A stretch of DNA of 45,635 bases from Marine Group I thaumarchaeote. GTDB taxonomy: Archaea > Thermoproteota > Nitrososphaeria > Nitrososphaerales > Nitrosopumilaceae. Made by a program: the position numbers and the translations under genes. The notes beneath the pieces are model-generated. The model searched no databases. It was given only the letters and a program-made list of their open reading frames with translations, and had not been told where the DNA came from. The DNA lies in assembly GCA_013390905.1 (NCBI GenBank), contig JACATG010000009.1, forward strand, positions 1 through 45,635, in the 5' to 3' direction. This document shows positions 34,065-41,200 of this stretch, in pieces. Every line of letters starts with the position of its first letter. The first letter of the stretch is position 1.

Positions 34065-35225
34065 ATGGTAAATGAGCATGCATTGACAGTTAGTTTAGAA
34101 GAATTTGGATTAAGCAAATATGAGGCACAGGCATATGTATCACTAATTGCTAAAGGAACAATCTCCGCAGGAGAATTAGCTTATTATTCGGAAATTCCAC
34201 GAACAAAAATTTATCCAACTTTGTTGAAACTTGAAAATAAAAAACTGGCAATGATATCAAAGAGTAAACCAATAATGTGTACAGCAATCGCACCAGAAGA
34301 TGCATTTGATGGAATTATTCATGAGCAAATCAACAAGGTAACTGCAATGAACACATTGGTTTCAAACTTGAAGAAAGCAAGTGAAGAAAGTAGAAAGTCA
34401 AGAGGATCTGAGGAAAAAAAATACTTTGAACTTAGTGCAAATAATGTATTGGCTCAACTCCAAACTATGATTGAAGGTTCAAAATCAACAATTAAAATAA
34501 TGGCAGACCAATGGGGTTTTGGATTATTAGCTGAATGTAAAGAACAATTACTATCAGTTTTACGTCGAAATCTAGATGTCAAAGTACTTGTTCTGCCCAC
34601 AGAAATTTGCTCCGAATCATATAGAACAATTCCGGAAGGGATTGAGATTAGAGCATCAGAAATTACTCAAAATTGCTTTATTTTTGATGAGACTGAATTG
34701 TTAATGATAAATAATAATAATGGAAAAGGAGCAATTTTTTCGTCAACTGAAATTCTTGGGAGTAATCAGGAAAAAGTATTTTCTAATATCTGGAAGAACG
34801 CAATAAAAACTAGAGCTCTTGCAGACATGACAAAAGCAGAAGCACAGGAAATTTACAAAATAATAAAAACAGTTAATGAAACTGGTTTGATGTATATTCT
34901 AAATTCTACAATTATATCAAAAAAACCTGAATTTGACATGTTCAAACTATTGGAAAAAAATGGAATTAATTTAAAGCCAAAATCCCTTGATGATATTATA
35001 GAGATAATGGATGCAATAATGCAGATAACATGCTCAGGACATGTGAATTTTGAAGCAAATACCAAAAACATTACAATCGAGTCAAAACTAAATAGTGGCC
35101 ATTCGCTACTTTGGATTTCTATTTTGGACGGATGCCTTCAAAAACAAGGCTACAAAACCAGAACAATTTATCAAAATAATTCTAACAAAGGCGAAAAAGT
35201 CCACATTAAGATAAGTAAAAACTAA
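34065..35225 (+). CDS. TrmB-family transcriptional regulator
   Basis: A 386-residue regulator. Residues about 1-85 are the TrmB winged helix (LEEFGLSKYEAQAYVSLI and the recognition region ISAGELAYYSEIPRTKIYPTL cut as SAGELAYYSE and PRTKIYPTL). A coiled-coil linker follows, then a C-terminal PLD-like effector domain with strands such as TIKIMADQWGF and LDVKVLVLP. The last 90 residues form an extra domain not in classic sugar-sensing TrmB. The ligand is unknown. A TTTAAAG element around 34013-34019 fits a promoter. It is divergent from the ESCRT-III/cdvC operon. Confidence 0.8.
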   Translation: MVNEHALTVSLEEFGLSKYEAQAYVSLIAKGTISAGELAYYSEIPRTKIYPTLLKLENKKLAMISKSKPIMCTAIAPEDAFDGIIHEQINKVTAMNTLVSNLKKASEESRKSRGSEEKKYFELSANNVLAQLQTMIEGSKSTIKIMADQWGFGLLAECKEQLLSVLRRNLDVKVLVLPTEICSESYRTIPEGIEIRASEITQNCFIFDETELLMINNNNGKGAIFSSTEILGSNQEKVFSNIWKNAIKTRALADMTKAEAQEIYKIIKTVNETGLMYILNSTIISKKPEFDMFKLLEKNGINLKPKSLDDIIEIMDAIMQITCSGHVNFEANTKNITIESKLNSGHSLLWISILDGCLQKQGYKTRTIYQNNSNKGEKVHIKISKN

Positions 35226-35340
35226 TCAGCATAGGAAATGCTGTTGCATCAGCAACAATTGATCAACAACTAGACCTCAAAGATATAACAAAAAAAATGC
35301 TAATGCAAAAATACTATTTGATAGTTTAACTAGAAAATTA
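35225..35340 (+). pseudogene. Fragment of a second TATA-binding-protein gene
   Basis: Directly after the TrmB gene stop the DNA reads IGNAVASATIDQQLDLKDITKK, here split as IGNAVASATIDQ and QLDLKDITKK, which matches the first strand and helix of archaeal TBP and the intact TBP in this window (VVASASVDQELDLNEITKK). A little further, in a shifted register, NAKILFDSLTRKLVLSC resembles the following TBP strands ATLIF...GKMVCTG. There is no start codon or continuation into the second TBP repeat, so this is a truncated, decayed paralogue rather than a gene. Confidence 0.68.
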
Positions 35341-35343
35341 GTC

Positions 35344-35451
35344 TTAAGCTGTAGAGTTTTGTTTGAGAGCTTTATCTCTTTTACAAATAGCGCAATACTC
35401 TTCTTTTAAATATCTATTAATCGGTGTTAAACAATTATCACAATATTTCAT
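35344..35451 (-). CDS. 35-residue zinc-ribbon microprotein
   Basis: An ATG-initiated ORF with CDNC near residues 4-7 and CAIC near residues 20-23, separated by 12 residues, the classic four-Cys zinc-ribbon spacing. It is basic after the second pair (KRDKALK). It occupies a spacer otherwise holding only the TBP fragment. Function unknown, but several similar microproteins occur in this window. Confidence 0.58.
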   Translation of the reverse strand: MKYCDNCLTPINRYLKEEYCAICKRDKALKQNSTA

Positions 35452-35573
35452 AATTTTAGGAATTAGTCTTAGTATATTAACAATTCCAAGATTAAACATT
35501 TGATATGAACTGCCCACAATCGAGGAAGAATTTGATTACTTGATCAAAAAATTATGAAATCTGAATGAATTCC

Positions 35574-35810
35574 TCATTGGGTCTCTTTGACTGTTAATAC
35601 TACAATAGTTCTTATCTTTTTGAGATTTCGAATTTTTGATACCACAATGTCTTTAATTTCTTCTTCGGACATTGCCTCTAATTTTACTATAATGTCATAA
35701 CCTCCAAAAAGACCACTTACTTCTTTTACCGATTCTAGACTCTTTAGTTCAGCTAAAATGGATTTTTCTGCACCAACTTCACAACTTATCAAAACATATG
35801 AAATATTCAT
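35574..35810 (-). CDS. Stand-alone RAM/Lrp-AsnC ligand-binding domain
   Basis: A 78-residue protein consisting only of the RAM domain of Lrp/AsnC regulators: a start like MNISYVLISCEVG, a helix AEKSILAELKSL, the conserved VSGLFGGYDIIVKLEA strand pair, and the final TIVVLTVKE strand. Without a DNA-binding domain it probably forms oligomers sensing amino acids and modulates full-length Lrp proteins or enzymes. Length is standard for stand-alone RAM proteins. Confidence 0.85.
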   Translation of the reverse strand: MNISYVLISCEVGAEKSILAELKSLESVKEVSGLFGGYDIIVKLEAMSEEEIKDIVVSKIRNLKKIRTIVVLTVKETQ

Positions 35811-35821
35811 TTTTCAAAACA

Positions 35822-35935
35822 CTATTTCCAAGAGGCTTCATCAACACATTTTGAAGAACAGAAATCACTTGACATATATGAAAACTCCCTACTACGGTAA
35901 AGGCATTCCTTGAATTTAATCATACAACTATACAT
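35822..35935 (-). CDS. 37-residue Cys-rich microprotein
   Basis: ATG-initiated ORF with CMIKFKEC near residues 4-11 and FCSSKC near residues 25-30. The FCSxxC pattern followed by an acidic residue recalls TRASH or MYND-type metal knuckles. It lies 11 bases upstream of the stand-alone RAM gene on the same strand and could be its operon partner. No promoter is evident. Confidence 0.5.
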   Translation of the reverse strand: MYSCMIKFKECLYRSREFSYMSSDFCSSKCVDEASWK

Positions 35936-36013
35936 GAGCGAAACATATACTTTGATCAAGAAATAATATTTTAGATAAATAAATCATTATATTTTGTATG
36001 ATAGAATTCAATT

Positions 36014-36574
36014 CTAATCATACATCATCAAGTCTTTTTCTTCAAGCAGATTATGAAGACTATGCACTGAGCGATACACATCTGATTCTGTCTTGGCTCC
36101 AGTACAGACTAGTTTTCCTGATGAAAAAATCAGAATTACTGTTTTAGGATCAAGCATTCTATGAATGACCCCAGGGAATTGTTCAGGTTCATACATACTT
36201 CGAGGTAATGTTCGTGCAGCTTTTTCAAGATTAATCTTCCCTCTAAGGTTTATTGAGGATACGATGTTTTGAACGGTTACAACTGCATCTTTTTTGATTT
36301 TAATTCCTCCTTTTCTTAATTTTTTAACTACAATATTTACCGCCTTTACAGCAAGTTCCTCTGATTTTGAACCAGTACATACCATTTTACCTGTTCTAAA
36401 AATTAGAGTTGCAGTCTTTGGATTTTTCAGTCTAAATACTAATCCTGGAAATTGTTCAGGGTGATATTCAGTGTCTGGGAATTTTTTTGTAATTTCATTT
36501 AGATCTAATTCCTGGTCTACTGAAGCTGATGCTACAACATTTACAATATCAATTATGGGTTTAGTAACTGCCAA
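36014..36574 (-). CDS. tbp: TATA-box-binding protein
   Basis: A 186-residue TBP, the general initiation factor that bends promoter DNA and recruits TFB. The two direct repeats are clear: repeat 1 has NVVASASVDQELDLNEI, YHPEQFPGLVFRL and GKMVCTGSKS; repeat 2 has NIVSSINLRGKINLEK, YEPEQFPGVIHRM and GKLVCTGAKT. The DNA-intercalating phenylalanines (F in QFPG and VFRL-type sites) are retained in repeat 1. The start is TTG at 36574; a TATA element about 29 bases upstream supports a leaderless transcript from there. Residue count and acidic tail are typical. Confidence 0.95.
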   Translation of the reverse strand: MAVTKPIIDIVNVVASASVDQELDLNEITKKFPDTEYHPEQFPGLVFRLKNPKTATLIFRTGKMVCTGSKSEELAVKAVNIVVKKLRKGGIKIKKDAVVTVQNIVSSINLRGKINLEKAARTLPRSMYEPEQFPGVIHRMLDPKTVILIFSSGKLVCTGAKTESDVYRSVHSLHNLLEEKDLMMYD

Positions 36575-36598
36575 CGAGAATTAAGTTAAAGAAAACCA

Positions 36599-36606
36599 CA
36601 TTTAAA
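36599..36606 (-). promoter_or_regulatory. TATA element for tbp
   Basis: On the minus strand CTTTAAAT ends about 25-30 bases before the TTG start of tbp, matching archaeal TATA spacing for a leaderless mRNA. A second TTTAAAAC lies a few bases further upstream. Confidence 0.4.
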
Positions 36607-36643
36607 GCGATTTAAAACAGATTCATAGAGGGATTTTATAGTC

Positions 36644-36793
36644 ATATGTGAGAAATATCATCACAAATATCATGATCAGTGTATGGAAAAGACAGGAATG
36701 TTTGACTGTGATTGCAAGTCTTTTAAAAAAATAGATTTTCTGGAATTATTTTCATTTAAATTACAAAAAAATTCATTTCTGTTATGGAAATAA
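36644..36793 (+). CDS. Doubtful Cys/His-rich small ORF before the inositol phosphatase gene
   Basis: The frame from 36644 reads ICEKYHHKYHDQC then FDCDCKSF, a tight Cys/His cluster that could bind zinc or iron. It lacks a normal start: the first codon of the cluster is preceded by ATA, and the first in-frame ATG (36683) cuts the cluster in half. It ends at 36793, overlapping the next gene start by ten bases. It is either a non-ATG microprotein, a decayed gene, or chance. Confidence 0.25.
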   Translation: MCEKYHHKYHDQCMEKTGMFDCDCKSFKKIDFLELFSFKLQKNSFLLWK

Positions 36794-37584
36794 TTGAAAT
36801 TTTACGTCAAGTCTCACAACAAGTTTATGATAATGTAAAAGACCTAGCTGGAACAGAAGATGCTGCAGGTGATTTTGGCAGAGGTGCTGGGGGAGATATT
36901 TCACGAAACATTGACATCGTAGCTGAAAAAATAGTTCTAGATTATCTAAAACAAATTAATTTCAATTGTATTGTTTTAGGTGAAGAATGTGGACGTGTCG
37001 AAATTAATGATAATCCAAAAGGATATGTCATCATGGATGCAATAGATGGAACAGCTAATGCAGTTAGTGGCATTCCATTCTTTTGCTGTTCCTTAGCATT
37101 TGCCACAGGTGAGAAACTAAGTTCTATTACAGATGCAGTAGTTACTAATCTATCAAATGGAGAACAGTATTGGGCATCAAAAGGAAAAGGTGCATTTTTG
37201 AATGAGACTAAAATTCATGTACAAAATAAAGAAACAGCATACAAAATTGTGGGGGTAAACACATCAGGTGCATCTCCAGAACTTTTGAAAAAATTACAAA
37301 CAATATTTGAACACCACGGCCCTACAAGACATTTTGGAGCAAATGCACTTGAGATGGCATATCTTTCCAAAGGTTCGATGGATGTTTTCATTGATTTACG
37401 AGATAAAATCAGAGTTCAAGATATGGCAGCAGGATATCTGCTAATCAAAGAAGCGGGCGGTTTAATTGTGGATGCAAACTCACAATCATTAGATACAGAA
37501 TTTGGAATAATGACTAGATTGTCGTTTGTTGGTGCAGCAAATCAAGCAACTCTAGATCAAATAATGTCTGAAATAAACAAATAG
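36784..37584 (+). CDS. Inositol-monophosphatase family phosphatase
   Basis: A 266-residue phosphatase of the IMPase/FBPase-IV superfamily. Metal-binding motifs are VLGEECG (Glu), MDAIDGTANAV (the DxxDGT site with two Asp) and the late RVQDMAAGYLLIKEAGG (Asp and EAGG). Archaeal members dephosphorylate inositol phosphates, fructose-1,6-bisphosphate or the phosphorylated di-inositol compound. It starts at ATG, ends in TAG that overlaps the following GTG codon, and so is translated with the IPCT/DIPPS-like gene, which points to inositol-phosphate metabolism. Confidence 0.85.
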   Translation: MEIIEILRQVSQQVYDNVKDLAGTEDAAGDFGRGAGGDISRNIDIVAEKIVLDYLKQINFNCIVLGEECGRVEINDNPKGYVIMDAIDGTANAVSGIPFFCCSLAFATGEKLSSITDAVVTNLSNGEQYWASKGKGAFLNETKIHVQNKETAYKIVGVNTSGASPELLKKLQTIFEHHGPTRHFGANALEMAYLSKGSMDVFIDLRDKIRVQDMAAGYLLIKEAGGLIVDANSQSLDTEFGIMTRLSFVGAANQATLDQIMSEINK

Positions 37585-37592
37585 TGATAAAA

Positions 37593-38945
37593 ATGAAAGC
37601 ATTAATTATTGCAGCAGGTAAAGGGACAAGACTTAGACCTATCGGAGATACTAAACCATTGGTAACACTTCTTGGTTTGGGTCTTATAGAGCGAGTGATA
37701 CTTACTGCAAAAAAATCAGGAATCAAAGAATTTTGTATTGTCACAGGATACAATGGTGAAAAGATTAGAGAACAACTCTCTGATGGAAAAAAATATGGTG
37801 TAAAGATACAGTATGTTCAAAATGACTCGTGGACTCGAGGCAATGCAATTTCAATTCTAAAGGCTAGAGATCATTTCAAGGAATCATTTGTACTATTAAT
37901 GGCTGATCACAACTATGACCACAGGATATTGAATGAACTATCAAAAATAAAGATTGGAAAAGATGAATGCATCCTATGTGTTGATAGAAATCCAGGAGAT
38001 CATCTAAATATAGATGATGCTACAAAGGTTCGAACTGTAGATCATAGAATAGATTTAATTGGAAAGGATCTAAGTGATTACAACTGTATAGATACTGGGA
38101 TATTCATATGTAATCCTGTAATTTTTGATGTATTAGAACAAAGTATCTCCGAAGGAGATGAGGGTCTTTCTGGCGGAATAAAAATTCTAGCACAACGACA
38201 CAAGATGAGATACATGCCACTTGGAGATAATTTCTGGATTGATGTTGATGATAAAACAGACAGAAGAAATGCTGAAATGCTCATTTGCAACAAACTCAAA
38301 AAAGATACCGATGGGCCAGTATCAAGAATACTTAACAGGCCAATATCGTTGAGAATCTCAAAGTTATTGCTAAAGACAGGAATTACGCCGAACCAGATCT
38401 CAGTTCTGAGTACAGTTATTGGTTTAGTTGGTGCTTCTTTTTTCTTTAGCGGAGAATATTTTTATCTAATTTTAGGAGGAATACTAATTCATATCCATTC
38501 CATAGTGGATGGATGTGATGGGGAAGTAGCACGTCTTAAACTAAGACAGACAAAGTATGGAGGTTGGCTTGATGCAGTTTTAGATAGATATGTAGATGCT
38601 GCCATTATTTTTGGACTAGCCTATGGTTACTGGAATATGACGGGAGATATGACAATATGGATAATTGGATTTTCTGCACTAATTGGAACCTTCCTTAATA
38701 GTTACACTAGTGACAAATATGATTCAATTTTTAAAAATGGAGATATGGCAAAAAAATCAAAGTTTAGAATGGGTAGGGATGTGAGGTTACTGCTTATAGT
38801 TATTGGTGCTTTAACTAATCAAATTCCAATAATGTTAATAATCCTAGCAGTAATAACAAACTTTGAAGCTATACGAAGACTGATAACGTTTAGGAGCAAA
38901 CTTGGTGAGGACATGCAAACCATGAATACAGAATTTGTCAATTAA
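37593..38945 (+). CDS. Bifunctional inositol-1-phosphate cytidylyltransferase / CDP-alcohol phosphatidyltransferase (IPCT/DIPPS-like)
   Basis: A 450-residue fusion. Residues about 1-230 are a sugar-nucleotide transferase domain (AAGKGTRLRP, DTKPLV, MADHNYDH). Residues about 250-430 form a CDP-alcohol phosphotransferase membrane domain with DGCDGEVAR, then G, then D and D in WLDAVLDRYVD, the full DGxxAR(x8)Gx3Dx3D motif. This order is known from the IPCT/DIPPS enzyme that makes phosphorylated di-myo-inositol phosphate in hyperthermophiles such as Archaeoglobus. An inositol-lipid synthase is an alternative. I prefer the ATG at 37593; a GTG at 37584 overlaps the preceding stop. Confidence 0.85.
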   Translation: MKALIIAAGKGTRLRPIGDTKPLVTLLGLGLIERVILTAKKSGIKEFCIVTGYNGEKIREQLSDGKKYGVKIQYVQNDSWTRGNAISILKARDHFKESFVLLMADHNYDHRILNELSKIKIGKDECILCVDRNPGDHLNIDDATKVRTVDHRIDLIGKDLSDYNCIDTGIFICNPVIFDVLEQSISEGDEGLSGGIKILAQRHKMRYMPLGDNFWIDVDDKTDRRNAEMLICNKLKKDTDGPVSRILNRPISLRISKLLLKTGITPNQISVLSTVIGLVGASFFFSGEYFYLILGGILIHIHSIVDGCDGEVARLKLRQTKYGGWLDAVLDRYVDAAIIFGLAYGYWNMTGDMTIWIIGFSALIGTFLNSYTSDKYDSIFKNGDMAKKSKFRMGRDVRLLLIVIGALTNQIPIMLIILAVITNFEAIRRLITFRSKLGEDMQTMNTEFVN

Positions 38946-39084
38946 TGATTTTAGATTTTGTATCTTTGCTAGATTATCTAAACCCATTTGTGGTGTTGAA
39001 GTTTTAGTTTGACGCCCACAACTAAAGAATTAAGAAAGAAATTTTTGTAAAAACTAAAATCAGACAAAAATAGGCACAATAGTC

Positions 39085-39540
39085 GTGATTGAAGAAAAAC
39101 TTGAATCCTTAGGAATTAAGCTTCCAAATCCTCCTACACCAGCAGGATCATATGTTCCTGCAGTAATGACAGGGAATTTGCTTTACATTTCTGGACAGAT
39201 TCCCATGGAAGATGGTAAAGTAATCTTTACTGGGAAAGTTTCGGATAATAACTTGGAAATTGCTCAAAAATCTGCAAGAGTATGTGCAATTAACATTTTA
39301 GCACAAATAAAAAGAAAAGTGGGAGATTTGGACAAAGTTTCCAAAATAGTGAGATTGTCAGGATTTGTAAATTCTGTTTCAGAATTTTCACAACAACCCA
39401 AAGTAATCAATTCAGCTTCAGATTTGTTTTTTGAGATATTTGGTGAGAAAGGAAAACACACTAGAATTGCGGTTGGAGTAGCTAGTTTACCTTTAGATTC
39501 AATGACAGAAATTGATGCAATTGTTGAAATTTCAGAATAG
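39085..39540 (+). CDS. RidA/YjgF-family protein
   Basis: A 151-residue RidA-like protein (YER057c/YjgF/UK114 family), related to imine or enamine hydrolysis that detoxifies 2-aminoacrylate. Seen are the substrate-site stretches YISGQIPMEDGK, LAQIKRKVGDLDKV and the SGFVNSV turn. The C-terminal motif normally bearing the catalytic Arg reads THTRIAVGVASLP here (R present), so an active RidA is plausible. It is somewhat longer than bacterial RidA and may be the YoaB-like subgroup. The start is GTG at 39085. Confidence 0.87.
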   Translation: MIEEKLESLGIKLPNPPTPAGSYVPAVMTGNLLYISGQIPMEDGKVIFTGKVSDNNLEIAQKSARVCAINILAQIKRKVGDLDKVSKIVRLSGFVNSVSEFSQQPKVINSASDLFFEIFGEKGKHTRIAVGVASLPLDSMTEIDAIVEISE

Positions 39541-39579
39541 TGAGAATAAACCTAAATGATTTAAAAAATACAGCATCTC

Positions 39580-39948
39580 ATGAACAATTTAAATGAAATA
39601 GAATCAGAAAAATACATTTCACTTGAAACGTATAGAAAAAATAATCAACCAGTTAGAACTCCTGTTTGGTTTGTAATCAAAAATGATTTGATTTATGTTG
39701 TTACCAGGGATCAAACAGGAAAAGTGAAACGTCTTAGAAATAATCAACAGGTAAAAATTTCAACATGCACTGTCAGAGGAAAAGTTACAGGTCAATGGAT
39801 GTCTGGCACCGCTGAAATCTTAACAGAAGAAGAAACCCAAGACGCAGTAAAATGGAGAGATAAAAAGTATGGATTTATGGCTAAAATTGCCAAGTTTCTC
39901 AGCAAAAGCAAAGGAGATCTTTTGGCGTTTTCAATTAAAATTGATTAA
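39580..39948 (+). CDS. PPOX-fold oxidoreductase (pyridoxamine-oxidase-like, possibly F420-dependent)
   Basis: A 122-residue flavin or F420 binding split-barrel protein. The motifs TYRKNNQPVRTPVWFV, LIYVVTRDQTGKVKRLRNN and ISTCTVRGKVTGQW correspond to the PPOX-class F420-dependent family. It may reduce an unsaturated substrate using reduced F420, which thaumarchaea make. It follows ridA by 39 bases and is probably in the same transcript, ended by the hairpin at 39990. Confidence 0.8.
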   Translation: MNNLNEIESEKYISLETYRKNNQPVRTPVWFVIKNDLIYVVTRDQTGKVKRLRNNQQVKISTCTVRGKVTGQWMSGTAEILTEEETQDAVKWRDKKYGFMAKIAKFLSKSKGDLLAFSIKID

Positions 39949-39989
39949 ATAATCAAAATTGTTAATTTATTAAAAATTCAAAGAAAAGT

Positions 39990-40016
39990 AAATGGGCAAA
40001 TAACCCATTTATTTTT
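39990..40016 (+). terminator. Terminator-like hairpin after the PPOX-fold gene
   Basis: AAATGGG (39990-39996) pairs with CCCATTT (40004-40010) around a 7-base loop and is followed by ATTTTT. It lies 41 bases after the PPOX gene stop and also ends the convergent zinc-microprotein gene, whose stop is three bases away, so it may serve both strands. Confidence 0.55.
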
Positions 40017-40018
40017 CC

Positions 40019-40189
40019 TTACAAATCGTATTGAATATGTTTAGTATTCGTAGATTTACAAACAGGGCATGGAGTTGGCAATTTCATTATACCCCCGATT
40101 CTATCAGTATAGACATTCGAACATTCTGTGATGAATAACGGGGAATGACGAGAATTGTAAGCACAAACCCTTTTCTCTGAATAAATCAT
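40019..40189 (-). CDS. 56-residue zinc-ribbon-like microprotein
   Basis: ATG-initiated ORF ending beside the terminator hairpin. Single cysteines at about residues 9 and 23 and a CPVC pair near residues 41-44, plus His residues, could form a zinc site; the end TPCPVCKSTNTKHIQ is the type seen at the start of zinc ribbons. The first half (VCAYNSRHSPLFITECSN) is less typical. No family recognised. Confidence 0.5.
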   Translation of the reverse strand: MIYSEKRVCAYNSRHSPLFITECSNVYTDRIGGIMKLPTPCPVCKSTNTKHIQYDL

Positions 40190-40289
40190 TCGTTTGTGAT
40201 TACTTCGTATCTAAAGAGTAGACTCTCGTCAAATTTAACATACAAAAATTAGATTTAAGATTAGATTTGAATATACGGTATGCCTTGCT

Positions 40290-40307
40290 GGGGAACGTTC
40301 CTTCCCC
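40290..40307. repeat. Perfect hairpin with C-rich flank
   Basis: GGGGAA pairs with TTCCCC around the loop CGTTCC, and a further C-rich tract CCCAAACCCC follows. Such GC-skewed stems are unusual in this AT-rich DNA. An ATG at 40280 opens a 15-codon frame (MPCWGTFLPP...) across it, but this may be chance. It could be a relic of a mobile-element end or an RNA structure. Confidence 0.35.
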
Positions 40308-40334
40308 CCCAAACCCCATTCCCTTAAAGATGGT

Positions 40335-40391
40335 ATGAAATGTGACATTAAATGTGCGTGGTGTGACCGTTTTGTATGCAATATAGAATGA
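40335..40391 (+). CDS. 18-residue Cys-rich micro-ORF
   Basis: ATG to TGA frame with four cysteines: MKCDIKCAWCDRFVCNIE. The CxxxCxxCxxxxC spacing would suit a metal knuckle. Its TGA overlaps the ATG of the following micro-ORF (ATGA). Too short for certainty; no homologue known to me. Confidence 0.3.
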   Translation: MKCDIKCAWCDRFVCNIE

Positions 40392-40462
40392 AGTATGTGT
40401 TGTTCGTTGCTGGTGTGATAGCTGTAATATCGATTTTAGTTTGGATTAGTGAAAATGTATAG
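40388..40462 (+). CDS. 24-residue single-span membrane micro-ORF
   Basis: ATG-to-TAG frame encoding one hydrophobic span (YVLFVAGVIAVISILVWI) with a lysine before and an acidic end. It overlaps the previous Cys-rich micro-ORF by four bases in the ATGA manner of coupled genes. If real, the two form a tiny operon of a metal-binding peptide and a membrane peptide. Confidence 0.32.
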   Translation: MKYVLFVAGVIAVISILVWISENV

Positions 40463-40488
40463 TTGGTAGGAATAAAAAAGAGGAAGAA

Positions 40489-40575
40489 TTAATCCTCAAA
40501 TTTTGCGAGTTCGTTCTTTAGTTGCTTGATTTGATATTCTACTACTCTTCTATGGACACTGTTTATGAAATTCAT
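40489..40575 (-). CDS. 28-residue helical micro-ORF
   Basis: ATG-to-TAA frame with a single amphipathic, probably coiled-coil helix (VEYQIKQLKNELAKFED). Located alone in the gene-poor stretch; no promoter element stands out. Low support. Confidence 0.28.
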   Translation of the reverse strand: MNFINSVHRRVVEYQIKQLKNELAKFED

Positions 40576-40663
40576 CTTTATGTTTTCTTAGAAAGACGTG
40601 AAAAGGAGGCTAGAGAAGAAAAGTTGATCCTTTACTAAGTTCAAACTTCTCAAGGAAACGAGA

Positions 40664-41143
40664 TTAAGTAATTTTTTGTAACTGTAACTCTCGCTTTAGT
40701 TTATAGGCAGTCAATCCTGCAAATCCAAAAATTATTCCTAGTCCCACATAAGCCAAAATCTAACTATACTCAATCAATACTGCTGATACACCGACTCCAA
40801 CAACACCTGGAAGTAAAGATAATACATACAACCACCAACCGCAGCAACCAAGTGGCACTAGGGAGAAAAACGAAAAAAAGGATGTAGTTGCAACACTTCC
40901 TGAATTTACTCCAAATGCTTTTTTCTTTACTTTAAGTTTACATCCTAATAATTTGCTTTTTGAAGACAAGAAAACTTGCAAGCCTATTCCAATTCCCATT
41001 TCAAATATAACTATAGAATTTATTTGGAATGCAGCACTAATTGCCGCAAGCGGTTCTAATGCAGGTGTTGTAATTACAACCACTGATAGATACACAACTA
41101 TTGTCATTATTCCAACAATGATTGTTTTTTGAATTGGTCTCAT
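40664..41143 (-). pseudogene. Membrane protein gene interrupted by an in-frame TAG
   Basis: From ATG 41143 the frame gives a 127-residue membrane protein with four spans, including the unusual motif LVPLGCCGWWLYVLSLLPG, ending at TAG 40760-40762. The same frame continues without another stop for 31 codons and encodes a natural last span and basic tail (ILAYVGLGIIFGFAGLTAYK, then LKREL), ending at TAA 40664-40666. A single CAG to TAG change would explain it. Either the gene is recently broken, or the 127-residue form is functional and the tail is read from TTG at 40756. Family unknown to me, apparently archaeal. Confidence 0.6.
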
Positions 41144-41200
41144 CTATTCATCACCGTAAACTAGAGTTTCTGGATGAAATGCTATCCATTCAAACCAAAA
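41144..41200 (-). pseudogene. 3' end of a DUF3179-like gene
   Basis: Immediately before the membrane-protein start, and with its TAG directly abutting that ATG, the minus strand reads FWFEWIAFHPETLVYGDE, which looks like the conserved last residues of DUF3179 proteins (FWFAWAAFHPDTELY from memory). Nothing upstream continues the family; at 41200 the sequence changes into the antisense of the DoxX fragment. So only the last 18 codons remain. Confidence 0.5.
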
